A stretch of 64,000 nucleotides of DNA, taken from the NCBI GenBank assembly GCA_965199745.1, contig CBDATB010000013.1, positions 248,001 through 312,000 on the forward strand, written 5' to 3'. The position numbers and the translations under genes were made by a program. The notes below the pieces were generated by a model. That model ran no database searches and was not told the origin of the DNA. It worked only from the letters and a program-made list of their open reading frames with translations. Positions 43,264 to 52,271 of this stretch are shown one piece after another. This stretch comes from CBDATB01 sp965199745. GTDB lineage: Bacteria; Bacteroidota; Bacteroidia; Cytophagales; Flammeovirgaceae. Position 1 is the first letter of the stretch. Each line of letters starts with the position of its first letter.

Positions 43264-44550
43264 ATGATACCCGAAGCATTTTTACACTACATATGGCAGT
43301 TTCAGCATTTTAAGAAAAAAGAGCTGAAAACTACCAAAGGAGAAACTTTAAAAATTTTATCTCCCGGTATAAAAAATACAGCGGCAGGTCCTGATTTCAG
43401 TCAAGGAAAAATACTACTCAACGGTGTTGAATCGATTGGTAATATAGAAATACATATCAAATCTTCTGACTGGAACGCACATCAGCACAATAGAGATACT
43501 TATTACGACACGGTCGTTCTTCATGTTGTTTGGATATATGATAAAATAATATATCGCACGGATAAAAGCAAACTTCCCACTTTAGTATTAAAAGAAAGAG
43601 TGAGTATGCTTCTGATAGAACAATACGGATATATGATGAAGAGTTCATCGCCAATTCCTTGTTCAAGTCATTTAAAACAGGTTGCTAGTGTCCATCAAAT
43701 GGCTATGTTAGACAAGATGCTTTTTCGCAGGCTACAGAAGAAAACAGAAGAAATACTTGATGACCTAAAAAAAAATCAGCACGACTGGGCAGAAACTAGC
43801 TATCAATATTTGGTTAAATATTTTGGTATGAAAGTCAATAATGAGCATTTTTTACGCCTAGCAAAATCACTGCCTTTAAAAATATTACAGAAGCATAGCG
43901 ATCAACCTCTACAGATAGAAGCACTACTTTTCGGGCAATCGGGTTTATTGGAGCGAACTGTTGGGAAAGATACTTACTGGGAAAACTTATCGAAAGAGTA
44001 CAATTTCTTGCTACACAAGTACGACTTGCGAAAAAGTAAAATCGATGATATTCACTGGAAGTTTCTGCGGTTAAGACCAGCCAATTTCCCAACTATCAGA
44101 ATAGCCCAACTGGCGGCTTTACTGAATAAGCATCCAAATTTTTTCTCCCAATTACTTTTTATAGAAAATTTACAAGACATCCAAAAGGCTTTACGTACCC
44201 AGCAGTCAAGTTATTGGCAACATCACTATGTATTTGGGAAGGTAGCTAAAAAGCCTGTTGGGAAAATAGGAAAAAAAACCATCGATACGCTGATTATCAA
44301 TACAGTAGTGCCGCTATTAGCAGCTTATACAAAGTATAAAGACAATGAGCATTTTATGCAAAGAGCTATCGAGTTTCTTGAGCAAATAAGACCTGAAAGC
44401 AATCGGATGATTAGAGATTGGGAAGCAGCAGGTATACAGGCGCGGTCGGCATTTGATACGCAATCTTTGATAACATTATACGAGGATTTCTGTACACACA
44501 AAAGGTGTCTCTCTTGCGAAATTGGTATAAAATTGATAGGTAGTAAGTGA
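43264..44550 (+). CDS. DUF2851 family protein
   Basis: A 428-residue protein of the DUF2851 family, seen mainly in Bacteroidota and of unknown function. The N-terminal signature EAFLHYIWQFQHFKKKEL, SPGIKNTAAGPDFSQGKI and NIEIHIKSSDWNAHQHN is clear. It ends with a Cys pair (HKRCLSCEIGI). It follows rfbB after 27 bp and converges on crtB with an 8-bp gap. Confidence 0.88.
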   Translation: MIPEAFLHYIWQFQHFKKKELKTTKGETLKILSPGIKNTAAGPDFSQGKILLNGVESIGNIEIHIKSSDWNAHQHNRDTYYDTVVLHVVWIYDKIIYRTDKSKLPTLVLKERVSMLLIEQYGYMMKSSSPIPCSSHLKQVASVHQMAMLDKMLFRRLQKKTEEILDDLKKNQHDWAETSYQYLVKYFGMKVNNEHFLRLAKSLPLKILQKHSDQPLQIEALLFGQSGLLERTVGKDTYWENLSKEYNFLLHKYDLRKSKIDDIHWKFLRLRPANFPTIRIAQLAALLNKHPNFFSQLLFIENLQDIQKALRTQQSSYWQHHYVFGKVAKKPVGKIGKKTIDTLIINTVVPLLAAYTKYKDNEHFMQRAIEFLEQIRPESNRMIRDWEAAGIQARSAFDTQSLITLYEDFCTHKRCLSCEIGIKLIGSK

Positions 44551-44558
44551 AGGTATAT

Positions 44559-45395
44559 TTATATCAATCTCAGTCTAAATTTAAGGTAGGAAACTATCAA
44601 CAGTATACATTTCTTAATATTGGGTATTCTGGTACGCTCTCTAAGAATTCTGTGGTGAGGGGTGTGAATAATTTTTTTGAATAAAGCTAGGTAATAAATA
44701 TAAGCTAGATACACACCTAACTTACAGCCTGGTGGAAGCATTTTAATACCTTGCAAGGCATTTTGAAAATCTTCATAAATCTCTGATTCAATTTGCGCTT
44801 TAATTTGCTCATCAAAATTTTCTATGGCTATATCAGGAAAATAAGAACGCCCTAGCTGCACATGATCGGCATGAATATCTCTCAAAAAATTAACCTTTTG
44901 GAAAGCAGCACCCAAGCGCATAGCGTAAGGTTTTAGAGTCTCGTATTGTGTGTCATTTCCTTCACAGAATACACGCAGGCACATCAAGCCAACAATCTCT
45001 GCCGAGCCTAACACATAATCATTAAAACTTTCTCTGCTATGTGTCTTTTTATTCAGATCCATTCTCATGCTGCGAAGAAAATAACCAATAGAAGATCGCT
45101 CCAAACCGTAGGCATTTACAGTGTGTTGGAAACTATTCAAAATAGGGTTTAGGCTGATTTTTAAAGCAATAGCCTCGTAAGTATCACGCTCAAATTTATT
45201 GAGTAATTTTTCTTTATCATAATTGTGGAAAGTATCGACAATTTCGTCTGCAAAACGAACGAAAGCATAGATAGTATAAATGTGTTTTCTTAGTGTTTTT
45301 TTTAAAAGTCTAATACCTAACGAAAAAGAAGTGCTATATGAATGGGTAGTTATTCGGCTACACTTTAATGATACTTCATCGAATAAGATTTTCAT
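44559..45395 (-). CDS. crtB: Phytoene/squalene synthase family protein
   Basis: Condenses two prenyl diphosphates, the first step to carotenoids. Of the two Asp-rich motifs, FADEIVDT is at residues about 48-55 and the second lies around NFLRDIHADH near 163. YSTSFSLGIRLL is the typical start. An upstream TTG at 45404 is possible, but the ATG at 45393-45395 is better. It overlaps crtI by 20 bp, so they are translationally coupled. Confidence 0.88.
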   Translation of the reverse strand: MKILFDEVSLKCSRITTHSYSTSFSLGIRLLKKTLRKHIYTIYAFVRFADEIVDTFHNYDKEKLLNKFERDTYEAIALKISLNPILNSFQHTVNAYGLERSSIGYFLRSMRMDLNKKTHSRESFNDYVLGSAEIVGLMCLRVFCEGNDTQYETLKPYAMRLGAAFQKVNFLRDIHADHVQLGRSYFPDIAIENFDEQIKAQIESEIYEDFQNALQGIKMLPPGCKLGVYLAYIYYLALFKKIIHTPHHRILRERTRIPNIKKCILLIVSYLKFRLRLI

Positions 45396-46857
45396 GTTTT
45401 TCAATTTCTTTTGCTACTACTTGCCCTGAAATAATGGCGGGTGGCACACCGGGACCGGGCACGGTTAGCTGACCGGCAAAGAACAAATTTTTTACTTTTT
45501 TACTTCTTAATAAGGGTTTAAAAATAGCTGTTTGCTTTAGCGTATTAGCCAAGCCGTAGGCGTTGCCTTTAAAGGCATGGTAGTCTTGAATAAAGTCGCT
45601 GTGTGAGAAACGTTTTTGATAGATGATATGTTTTTGAATGTCCTCTCCAATTAGGTATTCTAGTCTTTTCATAACTATGTCAAAATACTTTGTCTGAATA
45701 GCTGTATTATCTTTTAAACCCGCAGCAACGGGAATGAGAATAAATATATTTTCGCAGCCTTCTGGTGCTGCCGTTTCATCCGTTTTTGACGTACAAGAGA
45801 CATAAAACAGAGGTTTAGAAGGCCATTGAGGCTTGTCATAAATTTCAATAGCATGTTGCTTAAAAGGCTGATCGAAAAATAAATTATGGTGTAGCAAACC
45901 GGCTATTTTCTTACCAATACCCAAATAATAAATCAAGCAGGAAGGTGCCATAGTACGCGACTGCCAATATTTTTCAGTGTAGTTTCGGTATTGAGGAGCC
46001 AATAATTTTTGCTCAATAGCGTGATAATCCCCAGCAGCTACCACAATATCAGCTTGTATTACATCTTTTGAAGTGTTAGCGGCTATTATATGATTATTTT
46101 CTACAGCAAGTGATTCTACGCAGGTATTGGTATGAAATGCCACTCCCATAGAGCGGCATAATTTAACCATTGCTTCAATGATTTGATACATACCTCCTTT
46201 CGGATACCAAGTACCCAAAGCCATATCTGCATAATTCATCATAGTATATAAAGCGGGTGTTTTTTCAGAAGTAGCACCCAAAAACAGTACAGGAAATTCT
46301 AATATCTGTGTTAATTTGGGATTACTAAAGTCTCTGTGTATATATCGATACACAGACTCAAATAGGTGTAGTTTAAAAGCTGCCTTGATCAAGCGCAAAT
46401 CTAAAAATTCTTTTATCGATTGACCCGGTCGGAAGACCATATCTCCCATGCCCACTTTGTATTTATAGGCAGCTTCATCGAGAAAGTATTTCAACTTGTC
46501 TCCGCTACCTGTTTCCATGCTGTCAAACAGACGATACAATGCGGGAAGATTTGCCGGTAGGTCTACTAAGTCGTTTTTTCCAAAAAAAACACGGTAGGAA
46601 GGGTTGAGGCGGATAAGCTCGTAATAATCTTGGACTGAGTGACCAAATTTGGCAAAAAAATTTTCAAATACATCAGGCATCCAATACCAACTCGGTCCCA
46701 TATCAAAGGTAAAACCTTCTGCTTGCAATTTTCTGGCTCGTCCTCCTAGTTGGTCATTTTTTTCTACCACAGTTACCTGATGTCCCTGTTTTGCTAGGCA
46801 GGCACCAGCGGACAAGCCGGCTATTCCTGAACCAATGATGAGTATTTTTCTTTGCAT
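45376..46857 (-). CDS. crtI: Phytoene desaturase (CrtI type)
   Basis: A 493-residue FAD-dependent desaturase. N-terminal dinucleotide fold ILIIGSGIAGLSAGACLAKQ, then DQLGGRARKLQ and FDMGPSWYWMPDVF. The C-terminal LFFAGQLTVPGPGVPPAIIS signature is typical of the CrtI family. Acting on the CrtB product it gives a conjugated carotenoid. It is the first gene of a crtI-crtB operon. Confidence 0.9.
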   Translation of the reverse strand: MQRKILIIGSGIAGLSAGACLAKQGHQVTVVEKNDQLGGRARKLQAEGFTFDMGPSWYWMPDVFENFFAKFGHSVQDYYELIRLNPSYRVFFGKNDLVDLPANLPALYRLFDSMETGSGDKLKYFLDEAAYKYKVGMGDMVFRPGQSIKEFLDLRLIKAAFKLHLFESVYRYIHRDFSNPKLTQILEFPVLFLGATSEKTPALYTMMNYADMALGTWYPKGGMYQIIEAMVKLCRSMGVAFHTNTCVESLAVENNHIIAANTSKDVIQADIVVAAGDYHAIEQKLLAPQYRNYTEKYWQSRTMAPSCLIYYLGIGKKIAGLLHHNLFFDQPFKQHAIEIYDKPQWPSKPLFYVSCTSKTDETAAPEGCENIFILIPVAAGLKDNTAIQTKYFDIVMKRLEYLIGEDIQKHIIYQKRFSHSDFIQDYHAFKGNAYGLANTLKQTAIFKPLLRSKKVKNLFFAGQLTVPGPGVPPAIISGQVVAKEIEKHENLIR

Positions 46858-46980
46858 CTATTCGATCGATAGGTAGGAAAGCACTTTTTTACCCCAAATA
46901 ATTCGACTCGAGCAATTTAGAGGTAGTTGTAAGAGCGTTGTGTCATTTATAGCGAATAAACTATGGAAAAATTATTTTGT

Positions 46981-48144
46981 TTAATATTTCTTCAACACTT
47001 TCAACATGCCTTCTTTATCATTCTTATGCCCTAGTTGCTTATAGTATTTTCTTTCCCGCTCTTTGCTTGCATACCTTGAGAGTCCGTCGTAGATGTAAGC
47101 CCTAAATTGCAGCTCGACCTCTCCGGTTGCTGCAATCATTTGCCGTGCTTCAAGGTAAGTTTTTCGAGCTTGGTAAGCATCTTTATCGCGTAAGTCGTAG
47201 AGCATCGCTTGTAGTGTCAAACAACTCATTTGGTAGAAAGGCTCGTCGGCATATTTTTGCATTTGGTCGATGTGGTATTGGGCTTTTTCAAAATTTTTAA
47301 TCAATATCAATACTTCAATGTACTTGATATAGAAATATCTATTTTGAGGATACCTTCTAACTAACTCGTAGGCAGCTTCTGTTGCTTTTTCTTTTTCGTA
47401 CTCATACTCAAGATAAATTTGTGTGAGAAAATTCAGTGCTTCCGCTGCAGAAAATAAGCTATGATTGGCAGTATAATGCAGTTGAAATAAGCCTTTTTCC
47501 TTATCGCCAGCGGTAAAAAATATAGCAATAGGTTTGTAAATAGGATACCTTTCGGGAAAGGCTTCTCTGAAATAGTTATAAATGCCTACGCCCAAATAAA
47601 AATCATTTAGTTTTTCTTTTTCTTTTTTCGCTATAGACAGGTATTTTAGTATCCATCGGGCTTGCCTAGCTGCTTTTAAGGTTTCACCCATGTCATTGTA
47701 AAATAAGGAAAGTAACGCGTGGCTCATCATTTTAAAGAATACAGCTTCTCTGTGTTCAGAATATTCTTTCAGAATACGGTCTGAATAACTAATAGATTGT
47801 TTGAGATAATCGACAATTTTTGTAAAAACAGGCGATCGGTAGTCCAAAGGGGCATTTTTCCAGTAAGTTAATTGCGATTTGAAAAAAGGGGTAGCAGGAT
47901 GGTGTGGGAATTTTTCTGTTAATAAATCATAAATCATGTTTGCCGAATCAAACTCCCAGTTGTACATAGCAGCCACACCGCGTTCAAGCTTCTCAGTGAG
48001 TGCTGAATCTATGAGTATGAAGGTAGTGTCTTTATTGGAAGTAGCATTGCTTGGGAGTGCTGTGGGCAGATAAAAAGAGCCGCAAATAAGACAAAAGACG
48101 TATAACCTTAAATAGTGATAGACAAATGCAAGGAAATCTCTCAT
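46981..48144 (-). CDS. Exported TPR-like protein, unknown role
   Basis: A 387-residue protein with a hydrophobic start (YLRLYVFCLICGSFYLP) and helical repeats resembling TPR or SEL1-type scaffolds (MYNWEFDSANMIYDLLTEKF, NFEKAQYHIDQMQKYA). Bacteroidota genomes often carry such single-copy proteins; I do not recognise a named family. Probably periplasmic or membrane attached. Confidence 0.65.
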   Translation of the reverse strand: MRDFLAFVYHYLRLYVFCLICGSFYLPTALPSNATSNKDTTFILIDSALTEKLERGVAAMYNWEFDSANMIYDLLTEKFPHHPATPFFKSQLTYWKNAPLDYRSPVFTKIVDYLKQSISYSDRILKEYSEHREAVFFKMMSHALLSLFYNDMGETLKAARQARWILKYLSIAKKEKEKLNDFYLGVGIYNYFREAFPERYPIYKPIAIFFTAGDKEKGLFQLHYTANHSLFSAAEALNFLTQIYLEYEYEKEKATEAAYELVRRYPQNRYFYIKYIEVLILIKNFEKAQYHIDQMQKYADEPFYQMSCLTLQAMLYDLRDKDAYQARKTYLEARQMIAATGEVELQFRAYIYDGLSRYASKERERKYYKQLGHKNDKEGMLKVLKKY

Positions 48145-48188
48145 TTAGTTTTAATTTTAAAAGGTATATATACCGCGCTGCTTTTCTA

Positions 48189-50369
48189 TCATTTGCAAAC
48201 CAAAACCTTTACCCGCCGCTCTTCTCGCAGCAGGCGGATATACAAAAGATACACGCCATTGTGCAAAGCACTTACGTCAAAAGCTGTCGTTTGACCAGCA
48301 GGTAGTAAAGTAGTTTTCAAAACAGGTTCGCCGAGCATGTTATACAACTGTGCTTCGCCTCGTTGGTTGGTACGGACAGAAAAAGCCATATGCGCAGGAT
48401 TTGGATATATTTTAATTGACGTTTGTACGGTCGTGTTTTCATTTAGGGCATTCACTAAACCATTATCTTCGAGATAGTGCAAACCGCCTGCTTTTGTGCC
48501 TAATAGCAAATCATTCATGTAGTGTGTTGGATAAATCGCCTGCCCGAAATCAAATGGCTTAGCACTTTCTAAGAGTTGGCTGAAAATTATATTTACTGTG
48601 GGTGTTAGTGAAAGGGAAATACTATCTAGAAAGTTATAGTATGTTTTGAGCTGCCCACTTCTGTCTCCTGTAATTAAATCAGCAGAACCATCTTTGTTTA
48701 TATCCAAAATATCTAGGCTAAGCTCGCGCGTGGTGGTATTGGCCTGAATACCTAAGAAAGTATCATCTATACGCTGATAATTACCATAAACATTGCGCCA
48801 ATATTCGAGATTTCCCGCTAATTTGGCAATGAGAATGTCTTGTCTTCCGTCTTGGTCTATATCATGGAGGTATATTTCATCGAGTGGGTTGATAGCTAAG
48901 TTAAGTTTCTGAATATTTTGTACATTAAAATTTACGCCATTTTCTGTGTTTGTATTCAGAAAATAGTAAATAGCCGCTACATTGGCGTTGGCGTTTCTTT
49001 GAGTAAGCAGCAGATCTATATTTCCATCTTGATTAAAATCGGCAAAATGAGGTTTGATATTGAGCCACAAAGAATCAGAAAGCTCCAAGTAGTCTTTGTT
49101 GTTTAACTGAAAAGTGGGTTTTTGAGATGTTCCAGTATTTTCAAAATAGTAGAGTGTGGCATAGAATGAGCCGTCGGCTTGTTCGATGCCGGCATTACCT
49201 ACCCATAAATCAAGGTCGCCATCGCCATCGCTATCGGCTAGGGCAGGACGGGCAGATTCTCCCAAGTCAATCATTTCATTTTGGAGGAAATCTTCTTGTT
49301 GAAAAGTAAATTTAGGCAGAGCATCGGTACCTGTGTTTTTATAATACCATACAGATTGTTGAAAATTGCTAATCAAGCCTTCGTTTTCGGTGATATTCGG
49401 AGAAACAATTAGGTCTCTTTCTTTATCAAAATCCACATCTTCATAATAAGCCGCTGGAAAAATAGGTAATTCAACGGGTTTATCGTTTGGAAAAGCAGCA
49501 AGGGCAGCATTAAAAAGGGCATTGTCTGCCGTGCCTGCATTGGTAAGTTGTACAATATTATTGCAAGAAGATTCACTCATTAATAGATCTTTGTCTTGGT
49601 CATTATCTAGATCTAACAGCAAAATAGAGGTGCCGGCGTGTTGTACTCTGCCCCCGTCGCTAGAGCATTCTGCTGTTTGGTCAAAAAGGTAGGTTTGGCA
49701 GTCGCCACATTCTCTGAAAGCTCCCCAGTTAAGTGCTGCTCTTTCTAGCACCAAAGTATCACATCTGCCGAGTCGTTCTTGTGCAAAATTTTTATTCCAT
49801 TCAATACTTTCCCCACTAAAAGGCACGGCATGTAAAATATCTATATCACCATCATTGTCTACATCAATAATTGCAGGAATATCTGTAACATCAATTTTCA
49901 AATTAATTGTAAAGCCCGATATACCTAATGTTTGTATGGCATTGGTTACTTGCCGCCACTGCAGCACAGCCCCTGAGTCAGTTATATTTTCGTACAAACG
50001 AACGCCTGCGGGCTGTGCTGTAAATAAATCTTTCTTTCCGTCACAATTATAATCTCTCAACAAAACCCACGAGCTTACCTGCGGAAATAATAACTCATAT
50101 TCGGGAGTATAAACATATTGTTGGTTTTGTGTTAAGAAGATACTAATTCTGTTGGTGTTTCTGTCATAAAGAAAAAGATCTTGTGTGCCATCACTGTCTA
50201 AATCGATAGTAGAAACTTGAACACTATTTAAACCACCTGCCCAAGCCAAAGACAATAATTTTCCCTCTTGTATAACCGATATATCTTGATTGAAACGAAA
50301 GGTCTGGGCTACACTTTTGTGAAAACTTAATAAAACAGACAATAAAAACACTGAAAATTTATATTTCAT
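48189..50369 (-). CDS. VCBS/FG-GAP repeat protein with T9SS sorting tail
   Basis: A 726-residue exported protein. After the signal peptide (FSVFLLSVLLSFHKSVAQ) come many FG-GAP/VCBS units with Asp-rich calcium loops: DLDSDGTQDLF, DVDNDGDIDIL, DSDGDGDLDLW, DFNQDGNIDLL, DINKDGSADLI. The last 75 residues (IYPNPAHMAFSVRTNQRGEA, then LPAGQTTAFDVSALHNGVYL) form a type A C-terminal domain for type IX secretion. The ATG at 50367-50369 is chosen because the signal peptide begins there; an upstream ATG at 50454-50456 adds a second hydrophobic stretch. Confidence 0.88.
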   Translation of the reverse strand: MKYKFSVFLLSVLLSFHKSVAQTFRFNQDISVIQEGKLLSLAWAGGLNSVQVSTIDLDSDGTQDLFLYDRNTNRISIFLTQNQQYVYTPEYELLFPQVSSWVLLRDYNCDGKKDLFTAQPAGVRLYENITDSGAVLQWRQVTNAIQTLGISGFTINLKIDVTDIPAIIDVDNDGDIDILHAVPFSGESIEWNKNFAQERLGRCDTLVLERAALNWGAFRECGDCQTYLFDQTAECSSDGGRVQHAGTSILLLDLDNDQDKDLLMSESSCNNIVQLTNAGTADNALFNAALAAFPNDKPVELPIFPAAYYEDVDFDKERDLIVSPNITENEGLISNFQQSVWYYKNTGTDALPKFTFQQEDFLQNEMIDLGESARPALADSDGDGDLDLWVGNAGIEQADGSFYATLYYFENTGTSQKPTFQLNNKDYLELSDSLWLNIKPHFADFNQDGNIDLLLTQRNANANVAAIYYFLNTNTENGVNFNVQNIQKLNLAINPLDEIYLHDIDQDGRQDILIAKLAGNLEYWRNVYGNYQRIDDTFLGIQANTTTRELSLDILDINKDGSADLITGDRSGQLKTYYNFLDSISLSLTPTVNIIFSQLLESAKPFDFGQAIYPTHYMNDLLLGTKAGGLHYLEDNGLVNALNENTTVQTSIKIYPNPAHMAFSVRTNQRGEAQLYNMLGEPVLKTTLLPAGQTTAFDVSALHNGVYLLYIRLLREERRVKVLVCK

Positions 50370-50925
50370 TGAAGGACATATTAAAAAGTGAAATACGATG
50401 ATAATATAATCTTTTTGTTTAAGATACCAATTAAAAATATTATTAATTAGTTTCACTTATTGCACCCAACTGTAAAGATAGCGATTTTTTTATTTGACCG
50501 CACGACTTTAGTCAATCAAACCTAAGCGATAGATTCTGACCCCGTTTGAGAATGTATTGACAGACAGTATCAGCCGAAGTCTCACCGAGACATAACGAAG
50601 CAATTTTTTTGTGAAATTTTTTACACAAGGTCGGAGTTTTTATAAAAATTTATAGATCTGCGATAAAAAGAGTATACTTGTAGACACGAAAACAATTCGC
50701 AAGACATATTGCTTTGAATCGAGATCAACACGAGAATAAAAAGTGTTATTGGAGTAGCTGTTTTAAAGAAGTGAACAGTCAAATATCGCAGTTTGCTCTA
50801 AGGTCTTTAAATGCTGTATACTTAAATTTCTTTCGAGAAGCACGGGTCTATGAAACCTCCAGCTTATTTGTCTTTAGCAAATGGGTAGCCCACTTTCTCA
50901 TAAACCGTATAGTATCTGCGTAATG
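50370..50925. other. Divergent intergenic region
   Basis: No supported gene between the VCBS protein and the amidase. A minus-strand TAGGTTTG box (50517-50524) could serve the VCBS gene, and TATACTTG near 50671 is a weak plus-strand box. A small inverted repeat GTCTC-ACC-GAGAC lies near 50580-50592. Confidence 0.35.
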
Positions 50926-52254
50926 ATGATTACTTCTTGGATAGTGAAATACAAACTCCCTGCTTTATGGGCTTGCACCTACCTGATGAGCTATGCTGGT
51001 AATGGGCAGAACAAAACGTACCTGATGAGCCATTATAACAATATTGCAGCTAAATATCTAATTAAAGATAAGCAGGTATGGAATTATGTTACCATTAACC
51101 AAAATGGTGTTTTTATTTATAGCTCACCTGAGCAAAAAAAGTATGCTGAACCCGAATTTAGTTTGCCTTGGGAAGAATTACAGCATTTTAAAGATTTGAT
51201 TAAATACGCCGACAGGCAGTTTCAGTTTTATACTTATACTCACAAGGGCAATCGGGCTTTTGATGAAAATACCTTACAAGCTATTGAAATATTGAAACAA
51301 AATCACCAGTTTTACCCTGTCAGTATTAATAAACCTTTGAGTGGTTATCGTATCGCTATTGATCCGGGGCATGTAGCAAATACCTATCAAATGGCACAAA
51401 TCGAACAGCGTTTTATCAGTGTAGGAGGCGAAGGTAACAAATTATACCAGTTTTATGAAGCAGAACTGAATTTGAGTACAGCACTCGTACTCAAAGACAG
51501 CCTAGAGAAAAAAGGAGCAGAAGTTTTTCTGACAAAAGACAGCAAAATACCCCATTGTGTCCATAAAAGTTTCGACAGGTGGTACAAAGAAGATTTTAGG
51601 AAAGAACTCAAAAGCAAGGGAATGAGTGTGCAAGAAGCAGAGACTTTGATTAGAAAAATGCCTAAAAGCGTTGTCTTTGCTAAATATTATTCTAGGAAGG
51701 ATCTCGACGCCAGAGCCGATAAGATTAATTATTTCAAGCCCGACCTCACGATTGTTATCCACTATAATGCTGATTCTGAAAAGAAGCACTCGAATGTATC
51801 TACACAAAATAACTATTGCCTGTCTTTTGTGCCTGGGGCCTATCTGAAAGATGAAATGAATACGCAACTAGATCGTTTCGATTTTTTGCGCGTATTGCTC
51901 ACCGAGCATTTATCAGAGTCGACTAAGCTTTCTGGAGAAATTATAGACGAGTTTGAAGACAAACTAGGTATTCCCAGTCTCGATAGCGACAGCTCGCCAT
52001 TTTATATAAAAAACTTCTCTTTAAAAGTAGAAAAAGGTATTTATGCGCGTAATTTGAGGCTTTGCCGCTTGCTAAATTCTCCGATTTTTTATGGAGAGCC
52101 ATTGCTACAAGACAATGTACAAGAGTTAGAATATTTGCATAAAAACGACTTAAGTAAAGGGAAGATATGCCAACGTGTCGTAACAGTTGCTAATGCCTAT
52201 TTGAAAGGTGTTATTAGATATATTAATCTGAAAAAGAAAGAAACAGGATTGTAA
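50926..52254 (+). CDS. N-acetylmuramoyl-L-alanine amidase (Amidase_3)
   Basis: A peptidoglycan hydrolase-like protein, 442 residues from the chosen ATG at 50926, which directly precedes an export signal (WIVKYKLPALWACTYLMSYAG); the frame is open from 50881. The catalytic domain has YRIAIDPGHVANT (zinc His), the Glu in FYEAELNLSTALVL and RADKINYFKPDLTIVIHYNAD (second His). A large insert sits between, around residues 205-265. The conserved Glu near the C-terminus is less clear. Family likely, activity probable. Confidence 0.8.
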   Translation: MITSWIVKYKLPALWACTYLMSYAGNGQNKTYLMSHYNNIAAKYLIKDKQVWNYVTINQNGVFIYSSPEQKKYAEPEFSLPWEELQHFKDLIKYADRQFQFYTYTHKGNRAFDENTLQAIEILKQNHQFYPVSINKPLSGYRIAIDPGHVANTYQMAQIEQRFISVGGEGNKLYQFYEAELNLSTALVLKDSLEKKGAEVFLTKDSKIPHCVHKSFDRWYKEDFRKELKSKGMSVQEAETLIRKMPKSVVFAKYYSRKDLDARADKINYFKPDLTIVIHYNADSEKKHSNVSTQNNYCLSFVPGAYLKDEMNTQLDRFDFLRVLLTEHLSESTKLSGEIIDEFEDKLGIPSLDSDSSPFYIKNFSLKVEKGIYARNLRLCRLLNSPIFYGEPLLQDNVQELEYLHKNDLSKGKICQRVVTVANAYLKGVIRYINLKKKETGL

Positions 52255-52271
52255 ACATGTCCTAATGTATA

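Noticed and set aside
50714..50923. Plus-strand 69-codon ORF before the amidase.
   Set aside because: Begins at a TTG without ribosome binding site and runs into the amidase start in another frame; no family.
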